In this document: positions 20,475 through 28,998 of the stretch, in pieces | Layout: the number at the start of each line of letters is the position of its first letter | Position numbering within the stretch: position 1 is the stretch's first letter | From: Limnochordaceae bacterium | Lineage (GTDB): Bacteria; Bacillota; Limnochordia; Limnochordales; Geochordaceae | Assembly (NCBI GenBank): GCA_014896295.1 | Contig: JADBKR010000005.1 | Span: forward strand, 248,001-312,000 | Direction of reading: 5' to 3' | DNA: 64,000 bases | The notes under the pieces: generated by a model | Databases searched by the model: none | What the model saw: only the letters and a program-made list of their open reading frames with translations | Told to the model about the DNA's origin: nothing | Translations under genes and position numbers: made by a program

Positions 20475-20945
20475 GTGCGGCAGCGACCACGATGGACCCA
20501 GGCGATCGGGCTGGCGCTGGCGATCGCGGGAACCCTGGGGCTGGCCGGCTCGTGGAGCCTGGCCCAGCGCTACGTCGCGCTGACCCGTGCGCTCAACCGC
20601 CTCGCGGTGGACGTGGCTCGGGTGCAAGCGGCCCCACGGCTCGTGGTGGACCTCCGGTACCGTAACGGCGGGCCCTGGCCCGTGGCGCTGCTCGAGGTGC
20701 AGGTGCTGGCCTGGCAGGACGGGCGGTATGCCGGGGCCGCCAGCGTGGACCTGCGGGACCGTCCCCTGCAGATCCCTGCGGCCGGCGGCGAGCGGTTGCT
20801 TGAGGTACCGTTTGCCGCGGCCGCGCCGCCGGGCGCGGCGACCGTCTGGCGATTGGCCGTATCGGGGCGCTTGCAGCTGCCCGAGGCGGGAAGCCACACC
20901 TTCGAGTATCAGGTGGAGTACCACCCGGGGGAGGGGTCGTCGTGA
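20475..20945 (+). CDS. Membrane-anchored protein with LEA-14/WHy-like beta domain (unknown function)
   Basis: 156 residues. One N-terminal hydrophobic helix (about 11-28) would anchor or export the protein; the rest is a beta-rich domain (VVDLRYRNGGPWPVALLEV, then VDLRDRPLQIPAAG, LLEVPFAAA) with spacing like late-embryogenesis-type WHy domains, which is only a structural resemblance. GTG start with GAGGAAG upstream. The stop overlaps the next gene's GTG as GTGA, so the two are one operon. I do not know its function. Confidence 0.7.
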   Translation: MRQRPRWTQAIGLALAIAGTLGLAGSWSLAQRYVALTRALNRLAVDVARVQAAPRLVVDLRYRNGGPWPVALLEVQVLAWQDGRYAGAASVDLRDRPLQIPAAGGERLLEVPFAAAAPPGAATVWRLAVSGRLQLPEAGSHTFEYQVEYHPGEGSS

Positions 20946-21403
20946 GCCGGCCATCCCCGGCCTCGGGGACAGCGGCGCCACCCAGGAAGGAAGCCGCCCT
21001 CTCCCGCATCCTGGCGGACGGGGTCAGCGTCGTGGGAGCCGGACTGGCCCTGGGTTTCTTGCTGGCCAACTGGACCCTGCCCGCGCTGAGCCCGCTCCCG
21101 TGGCTTGCCCGGGCCGGGGCGGCCGCGGGCGTCGCCTGGTCCGTCGCGAGCGCGGTGTTGTTGGGGTTGCGCACCGCTCGGCCGGCCCCTGCCGTGCTCC
21201 AGGCGCTGGCCAGCCTGGTGCTCGCGGAGATGGTGCTGATGGCCGTGGTGGCGGCTCCCGCCTGGAGCGGGGAGGCAGCCCCGAGCGACGCCGCCATGCT
21301 CTACGCCTTCCAGCGCGTCGCCCTGTCGCTCTTGCTGTGCGGCCCGGGCAGCGTCCTGGGCGCCGTCGTCGGCGCAGCCGCCCGGGGCTCGTCATCGGCG
21401 TGA
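20942..21403 (+). CDS. Small polytopic membrane protein (unknown function)
   Basis: 153 residues with four hydrophobic segments (approximately 28-48, 57-78, 84-105 and 122-145) and no charged catalytic motif. The N-terminus is a Pro/Ala/Ser-rich cytoplasmic tail. It is translationally coupled to the upstream anchored beta-domain protein, which suggests the pair act together at the membrane. The 3' end overlaps the end of the convergent gene by 12 bases. No family recognised. Confidence 0.7.
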   Translation: MSRPSPASGTAAPPRKEAALSRILADGVSVVGAGLALGFLLANWTLPALSPLPWLARAGAAAGVAWSVASAVLLGLRTARPAPAVLQALASLVLAEMVLMAVVAAPAWSGEAAPSDAAMLYAFQRVALSLLLCGPGSVLGAVVGAAARGSSSA

Positions 21404-21781
21404 GGTGGGGGGCCGGTAGGGCCGGCGCGCCCGGGGCGGGCCCAGCACCTCGCTCATGACGATGCCCAGGCGCACCGCCTGGGCCCCGGCCAGCCCCAGA
21501 GAGGCCGTGCCGGGCTGTGGGCGTGGCGGAGGGGGTTGCTCCTGGCCGGGAAGGGCCGGCGCCTGTTCTTGCTCGGGAGCGCCCTCGGCCTCCGGCTCCG
21601 CTATCGGAGCTTCCTCTACCGGGGAGGGCCGGGGTCGCGCCGGTGCAACACCTTCGGGCGGCTGCCCGGTCCTCTGCCCGCTTCGCGGGGCCGGCTTCTC
21701 GACCTGACGCGACCCTCGCGTCGCAAGCCGCTCCACCACGGAGAGCGCCACAAAGATGAGCAGGGCGATGAGGGCATCCAC
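21392..21781 (-). CDS. Small membrane-anchored Pro/Glu-rich protein at the yqfB position
   Basis: 129 residues: a hydrophobic helix at residues 3-16 (ALIALLIFVALSVV), then a long disordered segment rich in Pro, Glu, Gln and Arg, and a short C-terminal part with VRLGIVMSEVLGPPRA. Its start lies 6 bases after the floA stop, so it is the last gene of nfeD-floA-X. In Bacillus the third gene of that operon is yqfB; position is the only link, sequence similarity is not claimed. Confidence 0.65.
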   Translation of the reverse strand: MDALIALLIFVALSVVERLATRGSRQVEKPAPRSGQRTGQPPEGVAPARPRPSPVEEAPIAEPEAEGAPEQEQAPALPGQEQPPPPRPQPGTASLGLAGAQAVRLGIVMSEVLGPPRARRPYRPPTSRR

Positions 21782-21787
21782 GGGGGA

Positions 21788-22864
21788 TCAGGCTCCCTCT
21801 CGCGTCGGCCCCGGACGCTGCGGTCCTGCCCCCGGGCCGCCGCCCGTGGCGCCGGGGAGGCTGGAGGGCGGGGCGCCGGGCCCCGGGCGTCCGGTCTGCC
21901 CCTCCGTCATCTGGCCGATGGCCTGGCGCATGGCGGTGTCGGCCAGGATGTTTTGCATGGTATAGTAATCCATGACCCCGATCTTGCCCTCGCGCAGCGC
22001 CGCCGCGAGGCTGCGGGGCACCTCGGCCTCGGCCTCCACGACCCGGGCCCGCATCTCCTGCACCATGGCCAGCATCTCCTGCTCCCGGGCCATGGCGGCG
22101 AACCGCCGCTCGGCCGCCTTCGCCTCCGCGATGTTTTTGTCGGCGATGGCCTGGTCCACCTGGAGCTGCGCCCCGATGTTGCGCCCGACGTCCACGTCGG
22201 CGATGTCGATGGAGAGGATCGTGAACGCCGTGCCCGCGTCGAGCCCTTTGCCGAGCACGGTCTTCGAGATGCGATCGGGGTTTTCCAGGACTTCCTTGTG
22301 CGTGTTGGACGAGCCGACGGTCGTCACGATGCCCTCGCCCACCCGGGCGATGATGGTCGCCTCTCCGGCGCCGCCCACGAGCCGGTCGATGTTGGCCCGC
22401 ACCGTCACCCGGGCTTTGACCTTGAGCTCGATCCCGTCCTTGGCGACGGCCGCCACGATCGGCGTCTCGATCACCTTGGGGTTGACGCTCATCTGCACGG
22501 CTTCCAGCACGTTGCGCCCGGCGAGGTCGATGGCGGCCGCCCGCTCGAAGGTGAGGTTGATGTTGGCCCGCTGGGCGGCAATCAGGGCGTCGACCACGCG
22601 GTCGACGTTGCCGCCGGCCAGGAAGTGCGCCTCCAGCTTGTCGATGGCCACGTCCAGGCCTGCCTTGTAAGCCTTGATGAGAGGCAGGATGATCCCCGCC
22701 GGAGGTACCCGCCGCAGCCGCATGCCGACCAGCGTGAAGATGCTCACCCCCACGCCCGCCGCCCACGCCGAGATCCACAGCCCGACGGGGATGAAGTTGA
22801 GCAAGACCACCAAGAACAGAACGACGAGAATGACCGGGAGCCAGAAGAGAAGCAGCGCCTCCAC
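21788..22864 (-). CDS. floA: Flotillin-like protein FloA
   Basis: 358-residue membrane-microdomain scaffold of the bacterial FloA (YqfA) type. An N-terminal membrane hairpin (about residues 5-48) is followed by a conserved cytoplasmic region with [19 protein letters not shown] and [19 protein letters not shown], then a Glu/Ala coiled-coil with [19 protein letters not shown] and a Gly/Pro tail (longer than in Bacillus). Overlap-free, 4 bases after nfeD. Acts together with NfeD in organising envelope protein complexes. Confidence 0.96.
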   Translation of the reverse strand: MEALLLFWLPVILVVLFLVVLLNFIPVGLWISAWAAGVGVSIFTLVGMRLRRVPPAGIILPLIKAYKAGLDVAIDKLEAHFLAGGNVDRVVDALIAAQRANINLTFERAAAIDLAGRNVLEAVQMSVNPKVIETPIVAAVAKDGIELKVKARVTVRANIDRLVGGAGEATIIARVGEGIVTTVGSSNTHKEVLENPDRISKTVLGKGLDAGTAFTILSIDIADVDVGRNIGAQLQVDQAIADKNIAEAKAAERRFAAMAREQEMLAMVQEMRARVVEAEAEVPRSLAAALREGKIGVMDYYTMQNILADTAMRQAIGQMTEGQTGRPGPGAPPSSLPGATGGGPGAGPQRPGPTREGA

Positions 22865-22868
22865 CGCC

Positions 22869-24194
22869 CTACCCCGCCCTCTCTTGCCGGGACGTCACCG
22901 GGCGAACGACCAGGGTGAGGCCGTCGACCCGCACCACCTCCACCGCGGTCCCCGCGTCGACGAACTCCCCCTCGGTGCTCGCGTCCACGCGCATCCCTTC
23001 GATCTCCACCACGCCTGCCGGTCGCAGCGGAGAGACGGCCCGTCCTCGCTTGCCCTCCCAGGCGCTCATGCTGGAAGAGGCCAGGTACCCCTCTTCCCGG
23101 CGCTGCCTCGCCCCGAGCACGATCTGGCTCCACGTGCGGGTGCGCCGCACGTACCGGAAGGTCAGCACCGCCACCAGGGCCGTCATCGCGATGGCCCCGC
23201 CGATGACGTACGCGGCGGAGGCGGCGTCCCGGAAGGAAAGGTAGAGACTGGCGAACACGGCCAGCAGGCCGGGGACGCCGGCGATGCCGAAGCCGGGGAC
23301 GGCCACCAGCTCGACCACGAGCAGCGCCACTCCCACCAGGAAGAGCAGCACGACCTCCCATCCGGCGAGCCCGGTCAAGAGCCTCGCCCCGAAGAAGAGC
23401 CCGAGGGCGACGAGTCCCACCGTGCCGGCGACCCCCCACCCGGCGGTGGCGAGCTCGTAGATCATGCCGAGAAAGCCGATGGTGAGCAAAAGGGAGCTGA
23501 CCGTGGGCTCCGTCAAGAAGCGCACGAGCCGCTCCGCCCAGTTGGGACGAACCTCCACGAACCGCGCTCCCCGAAGCCCCACGGCGGCCGCTGCCTGCTC
23601 CCGGTCGGGCGCGATGGCGTCGGCAAAGCCGAACTCCAGCGCCTCTCGAGCCGGAAGCGTCAGGAGCTTCCCCGCCTCCACCAGGCCCGGGATCGCCACG
23701 CTCTTGTCGACCATCGCCGCCGCGATGCGGGGATCCCGCCCCTTGGCCTGCGCCGTCGCCTCGAACTCGGCCCGCACCGCCGATACGATCTTCTCCTCGG
23801 CGGGGATGGGCTCGGCCGCGCCGATGCTGGCGGCCGGCGCCATCACCAGGTAGTCGGCGGCGAGGCTCACCAGCGCCCCGGCCGACTGCGCCCGCTCCGA
23901 GACGAACGCGACGGTGGGCAACCGGGCATCGAGCAATGCGTCCCGGATCTCCTCGCCTGCATCGAGCCGGCCGCCCGGCGTGTTGACGTCGAGCATGAGC
24001 GCATCCGCCCCTGCCTGCTGGGCCTGGCTCACGGCCCGGCGCACGAACGCCGCCAGCCCGAGCTCGATGACGCCCCGAACGGGCACCACGTATACGACCG
24101 GCGCCTTTCCCGGGGCGACGGCGATGGGCGCCCGCCGGGGGCGCGAGGGAGCGGCATCCACCGCCGGCGCAGCCGGCGTGAGCAGCACCGCCAC
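22869..24194 (-). CDS. nfeD: NfeD-family membrane serine protease (ClpP-like plus NfeD OB domain)
   Basis: Long NfeD: a ClpP/SppA-type protease domain facing outward (motifs [15 protein letters not shown], the nucleophile serine in [14 protein letters not shown], the base lysine region [11 protein letters not shown]), four to five membrane helices (about residues 235-370), and a C-terminal OB domain. The start is a problem: GTG at 24194 lacks a ribosome site, while codons directly upstream in the same frame read [16 protein letters not shown], a good signal peptide, with no ATG/GTG/TTG before the rpsU terminator. The real start is probably upstream of 24194, at a rare codon or hidden by a sequence error. 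Partner of floA. Confidence 0.9.
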   Translation of the reverse strand: MAVLLTPAAPAVDAAPSRPRRAPIAVAPGKAPVVYVVPVRGVIELGLAAFVRRAVSQAQQAGADALMLDVNTPGGRLDAGEEIRDALLDARLPTVAFVSERAQSAGALVSLAADYLVMAPAASIGAAEPIPAEEKIVSAVRAEFEATAQAKGRDPRIAAAMVDKSVAIPGLVEAGKLLTLPAREALEFGFADAIAPDREQAAAAVGLRGARFVEVRPNWAERLVRFLTEPTVSSLLLTIGFLGMIYELATAGWGVAGTVGLVALGLFFGARLLTGLAGWEVVLLFLVGVALLVVELVAVPGFGIAGVPGLLAVFASLYLSFRDAASAAYVIGGAIAMTALVAVLTFRYVRRTRTWSQIVLGARQRREEGYLASSSMSAWEGKRGRAVSPLRPAGVVEIEGMRVDASTEGEFVDAGTAVEVVRVDGLTLVVRPVTSRQERAG

Positions 24195-24266
24195 GGAGGC
24201 GACGAGGGCCAGAGCTCTCCGGTACGGGTGCCGCGTGGCCGACTCTCCTCTCCGGCGACAAAACGA

Positions 24267-24299
24267 GTCGCCCGGGATCTCCTTTCGACCCCGGGCGAC
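24267..24299 (-). terminator. Rho-independent terminator of rpsU
   Basis: Perfect 10-base stem GTCGCCCGGG/CCCGGGCGAC with a 13-base loop, followed on the minus strand by TCGTTTTG. It sits 33 bases after the rpsU stop and separates rpsU from nfeD. Confidence 0.85.
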
Positions 24300-24332
24300 C
24301 TCATCCTTGGCCTGGCAGACTCCGCCCCTGAC

Positions 24333-24506
24333 CTAGCCGCGGCGCCGCTTCGCCTGTTGTGCCTTTTGCTTGCGCCGCACGCTCGGCTTCACGTAATGCT
24401 CTCGCCTGCGCATCTCCGCCATGATCCCGTCGCGCTGCATGATCCGCTTGAAGCGTCTGAGGGCCGCATCCAGTGACTCGTTGTCCCCGATATGGATCTC
24501 GGCCAA
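24333..24506 (-). CDS. rpsU: 30S ribosomal protein S21
   Basis: 57-residue bS21, below many gene-finder limits. Translation from TTG at 24506 gives MAEIHIGDNESLDAALRRFK, continuing with HYVKPSVRRK and a basic tail QAKRRRG before TAG. The ribosome site AAGGGGGG lies upstream. All the conserved bS21 positions are present. It lies between mtaB and nfeD, as in the Bacillus mtaB-rpsU-yqeY-nfeD region; yqeY is missing here. A strong terminator follows. Confidence 0.96.
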   Translation of the reverse strand: MAEIHIGDNESLDAALRRFKRIMQRDGIMAEMRRREHYVKPSVRRKQKAQQAKRRRG

Positions 24507-24591
24507 TGCCGGCCCCCCCTTCGCAACGTCCGGAAACCGGCCGGCGGGACCCCCGAACCCCTATCGGCTCCCTCCGCGGCACCGGGGATAC

Positions 24592-25962
24592 TCACGCAGG
24601 TTCCACGTTGCCCTGCGGATTCCTTCCCTCTGGGGGAGGCTCCACGGGCGACGCGAGCACCCGCATCCGGCCCGCTTCCAGGACCTGCGCCCGAACGATC
24701 CGCCCCGGGCGCACCCCGTTCCCGGCCATGCCGGCCAGCCGGACCCGCACGTAGTGCTCGTCGACCCCTTCCGCCCAGGTGGTTCCGGCCGGGCCCCGCT
24801 CCACGAGCACGTCCACCTCGCGCCCGACGAGCGAACGGTGGTACCGAACGGCCAGCTCTGCAGCCACGGCCTTCACCCGCTGCATCCGCCGGCGAACGAC
24901 CTCGGGCGGCACCCGGCCGTCCAGGCGGCCGGCCCGGGTCAGAGGGCGGGCCGAATAGGGGAAGGCGTGCACCCGGGCCACCCCCAACCTCCGCAGGGCT
25001 TCTACCGTGGCTTCTGCCGCCCGGTCGCTCTCGCCCGGGAATCCCACGATCACGTCGGCGCTCACCGCCAGATCCGGCCTCGATGAGCGGAGCGCCTCCA
25101 CCCTCTCTTCCACCTCGGCCATCCGGTAGCGCCGGCCCATGCGCTCGAGCATCGCATCGTCCCCCGACTGCAAGGAGAGATGAAGGTGGGGACATAGCCG
25201 CCGGGAATCCCCCCACCGTCGCACGAGCGGCTCTGTGAGGCTTCCCGGCAGAAGCGAGCTGAGCCGCACCCGGAACGACCCCGGTACCTCCTCGATGGCC
25301 TCCAGCAACCGGGTGAGATCCCAGCCGTCCGCTCCGTAGGCTCCCAGATGGATCCCGCTCACCACGATCTCCCGGTAGCCGGCCGCGGCCAGGGCGCGCA
25401 CCTCGTCGATCACCGCCTCGGGCGGCCGGCTGCGGGAACGCCCGCGCACGTAGGGCACCACGCAGAAGGCGCACATCTCGTCGCAGCCGTCCTGCACCTT
25501 GACGACGGCCCGGGAACGATCGACGAACGAGCGGACGGGAAGCTCCTCCCAGGAGCGCCGTCCCCGGCGAGGATCGAGGGCCACGTCCACTTCGGGCGAT
25601 GGGCCGTCGCCCGCGACCCGACCCAAGCGCTCCATGGCGATCTCCACCAGCCTCCGGCGGCGGTCCGGCCCCACCACCGCCTCTACTCCGGGGATGGCTG
25701 CCAGTCGCTCGGATTCCAGCTGGGCCAGGCATCCCGTGACCAGCACCATGGTCCCGGGCCGTGCCTGCCGGACGGCACGGCGGATCGCTCGCCGGCTCTT
25801 GCGCCCGCCTTCCCCCGTCACGGCGCAGGTGTTGACCACGACCACGTCGGCCCGCTGCTCGCCGTCGACCACCGTCCACCCGTGCCGGGCGAAGAGCTCT
25901 GCCATGGCCTGCGTGTCGTATTGGTTGACCTTGCATCCGAGGGTGAGGAACGCCACGCGCAT
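24592..25962 (-). CDS. mtaB: tRNA t6A37 methylthiotransferase MtaB
   Basis: Radical-SAM enzyme adding a methylthio group to t6A37 of ANN-decoding tRNAs. 456 residues. The N-terminal UPF0004 cluster ligands are the Cys in LTLGCKVNQYD, in VVVNTCAVT and in VTGCLAQ. The radical-SAM motif is CDEMCAFCVVPYVRGRSRSR (about residues 160-179), followed by the substrate-barrel motifs VVSGIHLGAYG and LHLSLQSGDDAML, and a C-terminal TRAM domain. ATG start 25 bases from a TACAAT-like -10 on the minus strand (25994-25989). The rsmE gene that normally precedes it after prmA is not in this window. Confidence 0.95.
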   Translation of the reverse strand: MRVAFLTLGCKVNQYDTQAMAELFARHGWTVVDGEQRADVVVVNTCAVTGEGGRKSRRAIRRAVRQARPGTMVLVTGCLAQLESERLAAIPGVEAVVGPDRRRRLVEIAMERLGRVAGDGPSPEVDVALDPRRGRRSWEELPVRSFVDRSRAVVKVQDGCDEMCAFCVVPYVRGRSRSRPPEAVIDEVRALAAAGYREIVVSGIHLGAYGADGWDLTRLLEAIEEVPGSFRVRLSSLLPGSLTEPLVRRWGDSRRLCPHLHLSLQSGDDAMLERMGRRYRMAEVEERVEALRSSRPDLAVSADVIVGFPGESDRAAEATVEALRRLGVARVHAFPYSARPLTRAGRLDGRVPPEVVRRRMQRVKAVAAELAVRYHRSLVGREVDVLVERGPAGTTWAEGVDEHYVRVRLAGMAGNGVRPGRIVRAQVLEAGRMRVLASPVEPPPEGRNPQGNVEPA

Positions 25963-26061
25963 GGGTCTCGCCGGTCACCCCGCCCGGTATTGTAGCAGTC
26001 TCGCCCGGTGGACGCGCCCGGCCCGGCCGCGTGTATACATGTCATGACTCATAGCATTGAC

Positions 26062-26090
26062 TTGACAGCAACCAGACAGCTTTCTACAAT
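26062..26090 (+). promoter_or_regulatory. Near-consensus sigma-A promoter of glnA
   Basis: TTGACA at 26062-26067, exactly 17 bases, then TACAAT at 26085-26090. An 8-base palindrome TGTATACA (26032-26039) lies just upstream and could be a regulator site; it does not match the GlnR/TnrA box well. Confidence 0.9.
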
Positions 26091-26127
26091 GCAGCCATAG
26101 TTCCGGCTGGGGGAAGGAGGATGGGTC

Positions 26128-27588
26128 GTGGCGGTCGTTGTGAACGGGCGGGCGACGGCCACCATCAAGGCAACCACCGCGCAGGAGCTGGTCGAACAGG
26201 CCAGGAGCCAGGGCGTGGTGATGGCCGACCTCAAGTTCGTGGACGTTCCGGGGTTGTGGCAGCATTTCCACGTGCCGATCGACGAGCTGAGCTCCAAGAG
26301 CCTGGCGGAGGGGTTCGGGTTCGACGGATCGAGCATCCGGGGGTTCCAGGCGATCCACGAAAGCGACATGTTGCTGGTCCCCGACCTCAGCACCGCGTTC
26401 ATCGATCCCTTTTACCAGCACCCGACCCTGAGCCTCATCTGCGAGGTCCGGGACCCCGTGAGCGGGCAGGCGTACGATCGAGATCCTCGCCACATCGCCC
26501 GCAGGGCGGAAGCCTACCTCAAGGCGACCGGGATCGCCGACGTGAGCTACTGGGGCCCGGAAGCCGAGTTTTTCATCCTCGACAGCGCGCGCTTCGACCA
26601 AAACCAGCACAGCGGGTACTACTTCATCGACTCCGCCGAGGGCTTCTGGAACTCGGGCCGGGACGGCACCCCCAACCCCGGCTACCGGCCCCGCTACAAG
26701 GAGGGGTACTTCCCGGTGCCGCCGACCGACACGGTCGCCGACGTGCGGGCCGAGATCGCCCTCACCCTCGAGCACGTCGGCGTCGGAGTCGAGGTGCACC
26801 ACCACGAGGTGGCGACGGCAGGCCAGGCCGAGGTCGATTTGCGCTTCGACTCCCTCACCCGCATGGGGGACCGGGTGATGCTCCTCAAGTACGTGGCCAA
26901 GAACGTGGCGCGCAAGTACGGCAAGACGGTGACGTTCATGCCCAAGCCGATCCACGGCGACAACGGCTCGGGCATGCACACCCACCAGAGCCTGTGGAAA
27001 GAAGGCAACAACCTCTTCTGCGACCCTTCCGGCTACGCGGGGCTCTCCGAGTTGGCCCGCTACTACATCGGGGGCCTGCTGCACCACGGCCGGGCCCTGG
27101 CGGCCTTCTGCAGCCCCACGACCAACTCGTACAAGCGGCTGGTCCCGGGCTTCGAGGCGCCGGTCAACCTGGTCTACTCCAAGCGCAACCGCAGCGCTGC
27201 CGTGCGGATCCCGATGTACTCCCAGGAGCCGAAAGCCAAGCGGATCGAGTACCGGCCCCCGGACCCGTCGGCCAACCCGTACCTCGCCTTCGCGGCCATG
27301 CTCATGGCCGGCCTGGACGGCATCGAGAACCGCATCGACCCGGGCGAGCCGCTGGACAAGGACATCTACGGCCTGACCCCCGCCGAGCTGCTGGCCTTGC
27401 GTTCGCTGCCGGCCAGTCTCGACGAGGCCCTGGAGGCGCTGCGGGACGACCACCAGTTCCTGCTCAAGGGCGGCGTCTTCACCAGGGACTTCATCGACCT
27501 CTGGATCGACTACAAGAAACAGCGGGAGGTGCTGGCGGTCGGCACCCGGCCGCACCCGTGGGAGTTCGTCCTCTACTTCGACGTTTGA
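26128..27588 (+). CDS. glnA: Glutamine synthetase, type I (beta-like)
   Basis: ATP-dependent ligation of ammonia to glutamate. 486 residues. Motifs: [12 protein letters not shown] (about residues 61-72), the metal-site segment [11 protein letters not shown], the glutamate-site loop [11 protein letters not shown], the ATP-site [13 protein letters not shown], and [20 protein letters not shown]. An insertion around residues 170-200 ([17 protein letters not shown]) and a tyrosine in [10 protein letters not shown] at the adenylylation-loop position point to the beta subgroup rather than the GlnR-regulated alpha form. GTG start with AAGGAGG seven bases upstream. No glnR or glnB is adjacent. Confidence 0.97.
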   Translation: MAVVVNGRATATIKATTAQELVEQARSQGVVMADLKFVDVPGLWQHFHVPIDELSSKSLAEGFGFDGSSIRGFQAIHESDMLLVPDLSTAFIDPFYQHPTLSLICEVRDPVSGQAYDRDPRHIARRAEAYLKATGIADVSYWGPEAEFFILDSARFDQNQHSGYYFIDSAEGFWNSGRDGTPNPGYRPRYKEGYFPVPPTDTVADVRAEIALTLEHVGVGVEVHHHEVATAGQAEVDLRFDSLTRMGDRVMLLKYVAKNVARKYGKTVTFMPKPIHGDNGSGMHTHQSLWKEGNNLFCDPSGYAGLSELARYYIGGLLHHGRALAAFCSPTTNSYKRLVPGFEAPVNLVYSKRNRSAAVRIPMYSQEPKAKRIEYRPPDPSANPYLAFAAMLMAGLDGIENRIDPGEPLDKDIYGLTPAELLALRSLPASLDEALEALRDDHQFLLKGGVFTRDFIDLWIDYKKQREVLAVGTRPHPWEFVLYFDV

Positions 27589-27650
27589 AAGGGGGCACCC
27601 TTAGCGCCGAACGAGCCTTGACCCGCAACCCCGTACTCGTCTCCCGCCCG

Positions 27651-27685
27651 AGAAGAGGGCCGGCGCTCGCCGCCGGCCCTCTTCT
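27651..27685. terminator. Bidirectional hairpin between glnA and the PAP2 gene
   Basis: Perfect 15-base stem AGAAGAGGGCCGGCG/CGCCGGCCCTCTTCT with a 5-base loop. The AGAAGAG/CTCTTCT ends give both strands a pyrimidine-rich side. It lies between convergent genes. Confidence 0.85.
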
Positions 27686-27694
27686 GTCGGCGAC

Positions 27695-28303
27695 TCACCA
27701 GCCTATGCCGAGGACGCTCACGTAGGCGAAGAGGATGCCGATGGCCGCTCCGGCCAGCACGTCGGACGGGTAGTGGTGGCCCAGGTACGTACGGGAGAGG
27801 CCCACGATCGACGCCGTCGCGAAGGCCAGCGGACCGGCTGCCGGCCAGCGGGCCGCCAGCACGGTGGCGATCGCGAAGCTCGCCGTGGTGTGCCCTGACG
27901 GGAAGGAGTAGTCGGACAGGGGCGCCACGATCACTCTCCGATCAGCGAGCACCAGGTAAGGCCGGGGCCGCTCCACCTGCCGCTTGAGCAGCTGCACCAG
28001 GAGGTGGCTCGTGCTGAGGGCAACGAGAGCCGTATACCCCACCCGGCGCGTCTCCGGCCCCATGAGGATGAGCGCCGTGCACAAGCCCACGGTGGACATC
28101 ACGCCCCCGAGATGGGTGATCACGCGCATGAAGCGGTCGAGCCAGCGTCGCGCCATGCGCATGTGCACGTACCAGAACAAGCGCAAGTCGGCCGACATGA
28201 GCGTGCGGCGCCACCCCAGAGGCCTTCCCATCGCGAGGACCCGGCTCACCCCCCACCGGCCTCGGTACGTCCCCACCTTACCCCTATCCCCATGAACTTT
28301 CAA
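27695..28303 (-). CDS. PAP2-family phosphatase (probable undecaprenyl-diphosphatase type)
   Basis: Membrane phosphatase of about 202 residues with the complete three-part PAP2 site: KRQVERPRP (residues 110-118), FPSGHTTASFA and SRTYLGHHYPSD. Five hydrophobic helices surround these motifs. Family members remove phosphate from undecaprenyl diphosphate or phosphatidate at the outer membrane leaflet. The start is uncertain: the TTG at 28303 overlaps the upstream HAD stop (TTGA); GTG at 28249 or ATG at 28231 are also in frame. It is the last gene of the regulator-corA-HAD-PAP2 unit. Confidence 0.88.
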   Translation of the reverse strand: MKVHGDRGKVGTYRGRWGVSRVLAMGRPLGWRRTLMSADLRLFWYVHMRMARRWLDRFMRVITHLGGVMSTVGLCTALILMGPETRRVGYTALVALSTSHLLVQLLKRQVERPRPYLVLADRRVIVAPLSDYSFPSGHTTASFAIATVLAARWPAAGPLAFATASIVGLSRTYLGHHYPSDVLAGAAIGILFAYVSVLGIGW

Positions 28304-28998
28304 TGACGGCTACGTAACATCCACGCGGCCACCGCGCGCAAGGCCCGCTCGGTATCCTCCAGGCTGGGCAGCACCGCCTCCGCACCCGCCCGCGCGAGAT
28401 CGTCCATCCCGTACGGGCCGGTGGCCACGGCGACCGCCGCCATCCCCGCTCGGTGGGCCGCCTCCACGTCGAGAGGGGTATCGCCCACGACCACCGGTGC
28501 CATCGCCTCGCCGAAGTGCTCCTGCGCCCGCCTCACGGCGACCTGCAGCAGCTCGTGGCGCACCTCGCTGTCGCTTCCGAAGCCGCCCACGGGGAAGTAC
28601 CGGTTGAGGTCGAAGGGCGAAAGCTTCAACCGGGCGCCCCGCTCGAGGTTGCCGGTGGCCAGGGCGAGCGCCCATTGCGCCTCCTGCTGCCCCCGGCGTA
28701 ACAGCTCCAGTACGCCGGGTAGCACTCGTCCGGGCCGGCTCGCCACCTCTTCGGAGAGATAGGCCAGGTACCGGTCCACCAGGCGAGCCCGTTCGGCCTC
28801 CCACCGCCTGGGCTCGATCCCCCCGACCCTGGCCATCTCCCGGAAGATGGCAGGGTCCGTCCGACCGGCCGTCCAGCCCGGATCCAGCGCGACCTCCTGG
28901 CCGAACACCTCGCCCCAGGCGCGCTGGATGGCCCGCCGGCCTGCCCCGCCGCTGTTGACCAGCGTGCCGTCCAGGTCGAACAGCACCAGGCCCCTCAC
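28300..28998 (-). CDS. HAD-superfamily hydrolase, phosphoglycolate-phosphatase type
   Basis: 232-residue soluble phosphatase. Motif I is LFDLDGTLVNS with the nucleophile and acid Asp residues (residues 8-18), motif II the Thr in ALATGNLERG, the motif III lysine in ARLKLSPFDLNRYF, and motif IV VVGDTPLDVEAAHRAGM. The cap is a helical C1 type, as in Gph/PpaX/beta-phosphoglucomutase. The GTG at 28998 overlaps the corA stop as GTGA; the longer open frame lies within corA. The exact substrate is unknown. Confidence 0.88.
   Translation of the reverse strand: MRGLVLFDLDGTLVNSGGAGRRAIQRAWGEVFGQEVALDPGWTAGRTDPAIFREMARVGGIEPRRWEAERARLVDRYLAYLSEEVASRPGRVLPGVLELLRRGQQEAQWALALATGNLERGARLKLSPFDLNRYFPVGGFGSDSEVRHELLQVAVRRAQEHFGEAMAPVVVGDTPLDVEAAHRAGMAAVAVATGPYGMDDLARAGAEAVLPSLEDTERALRAVAAWMLRSRH

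Noticed and set aside
22744-24261. Open frame of 505 codons antiparallel in phase to nfeD
   Set aside because: Gly/Arg-rich with no conserved motif; the nfeD frame explains the interval.
26032-26067. GlnR/TnrA operator before glnA
   Set aside because: The TGTnA-N7-TnACA pattern is not met; only an 8-base palindrome remains.
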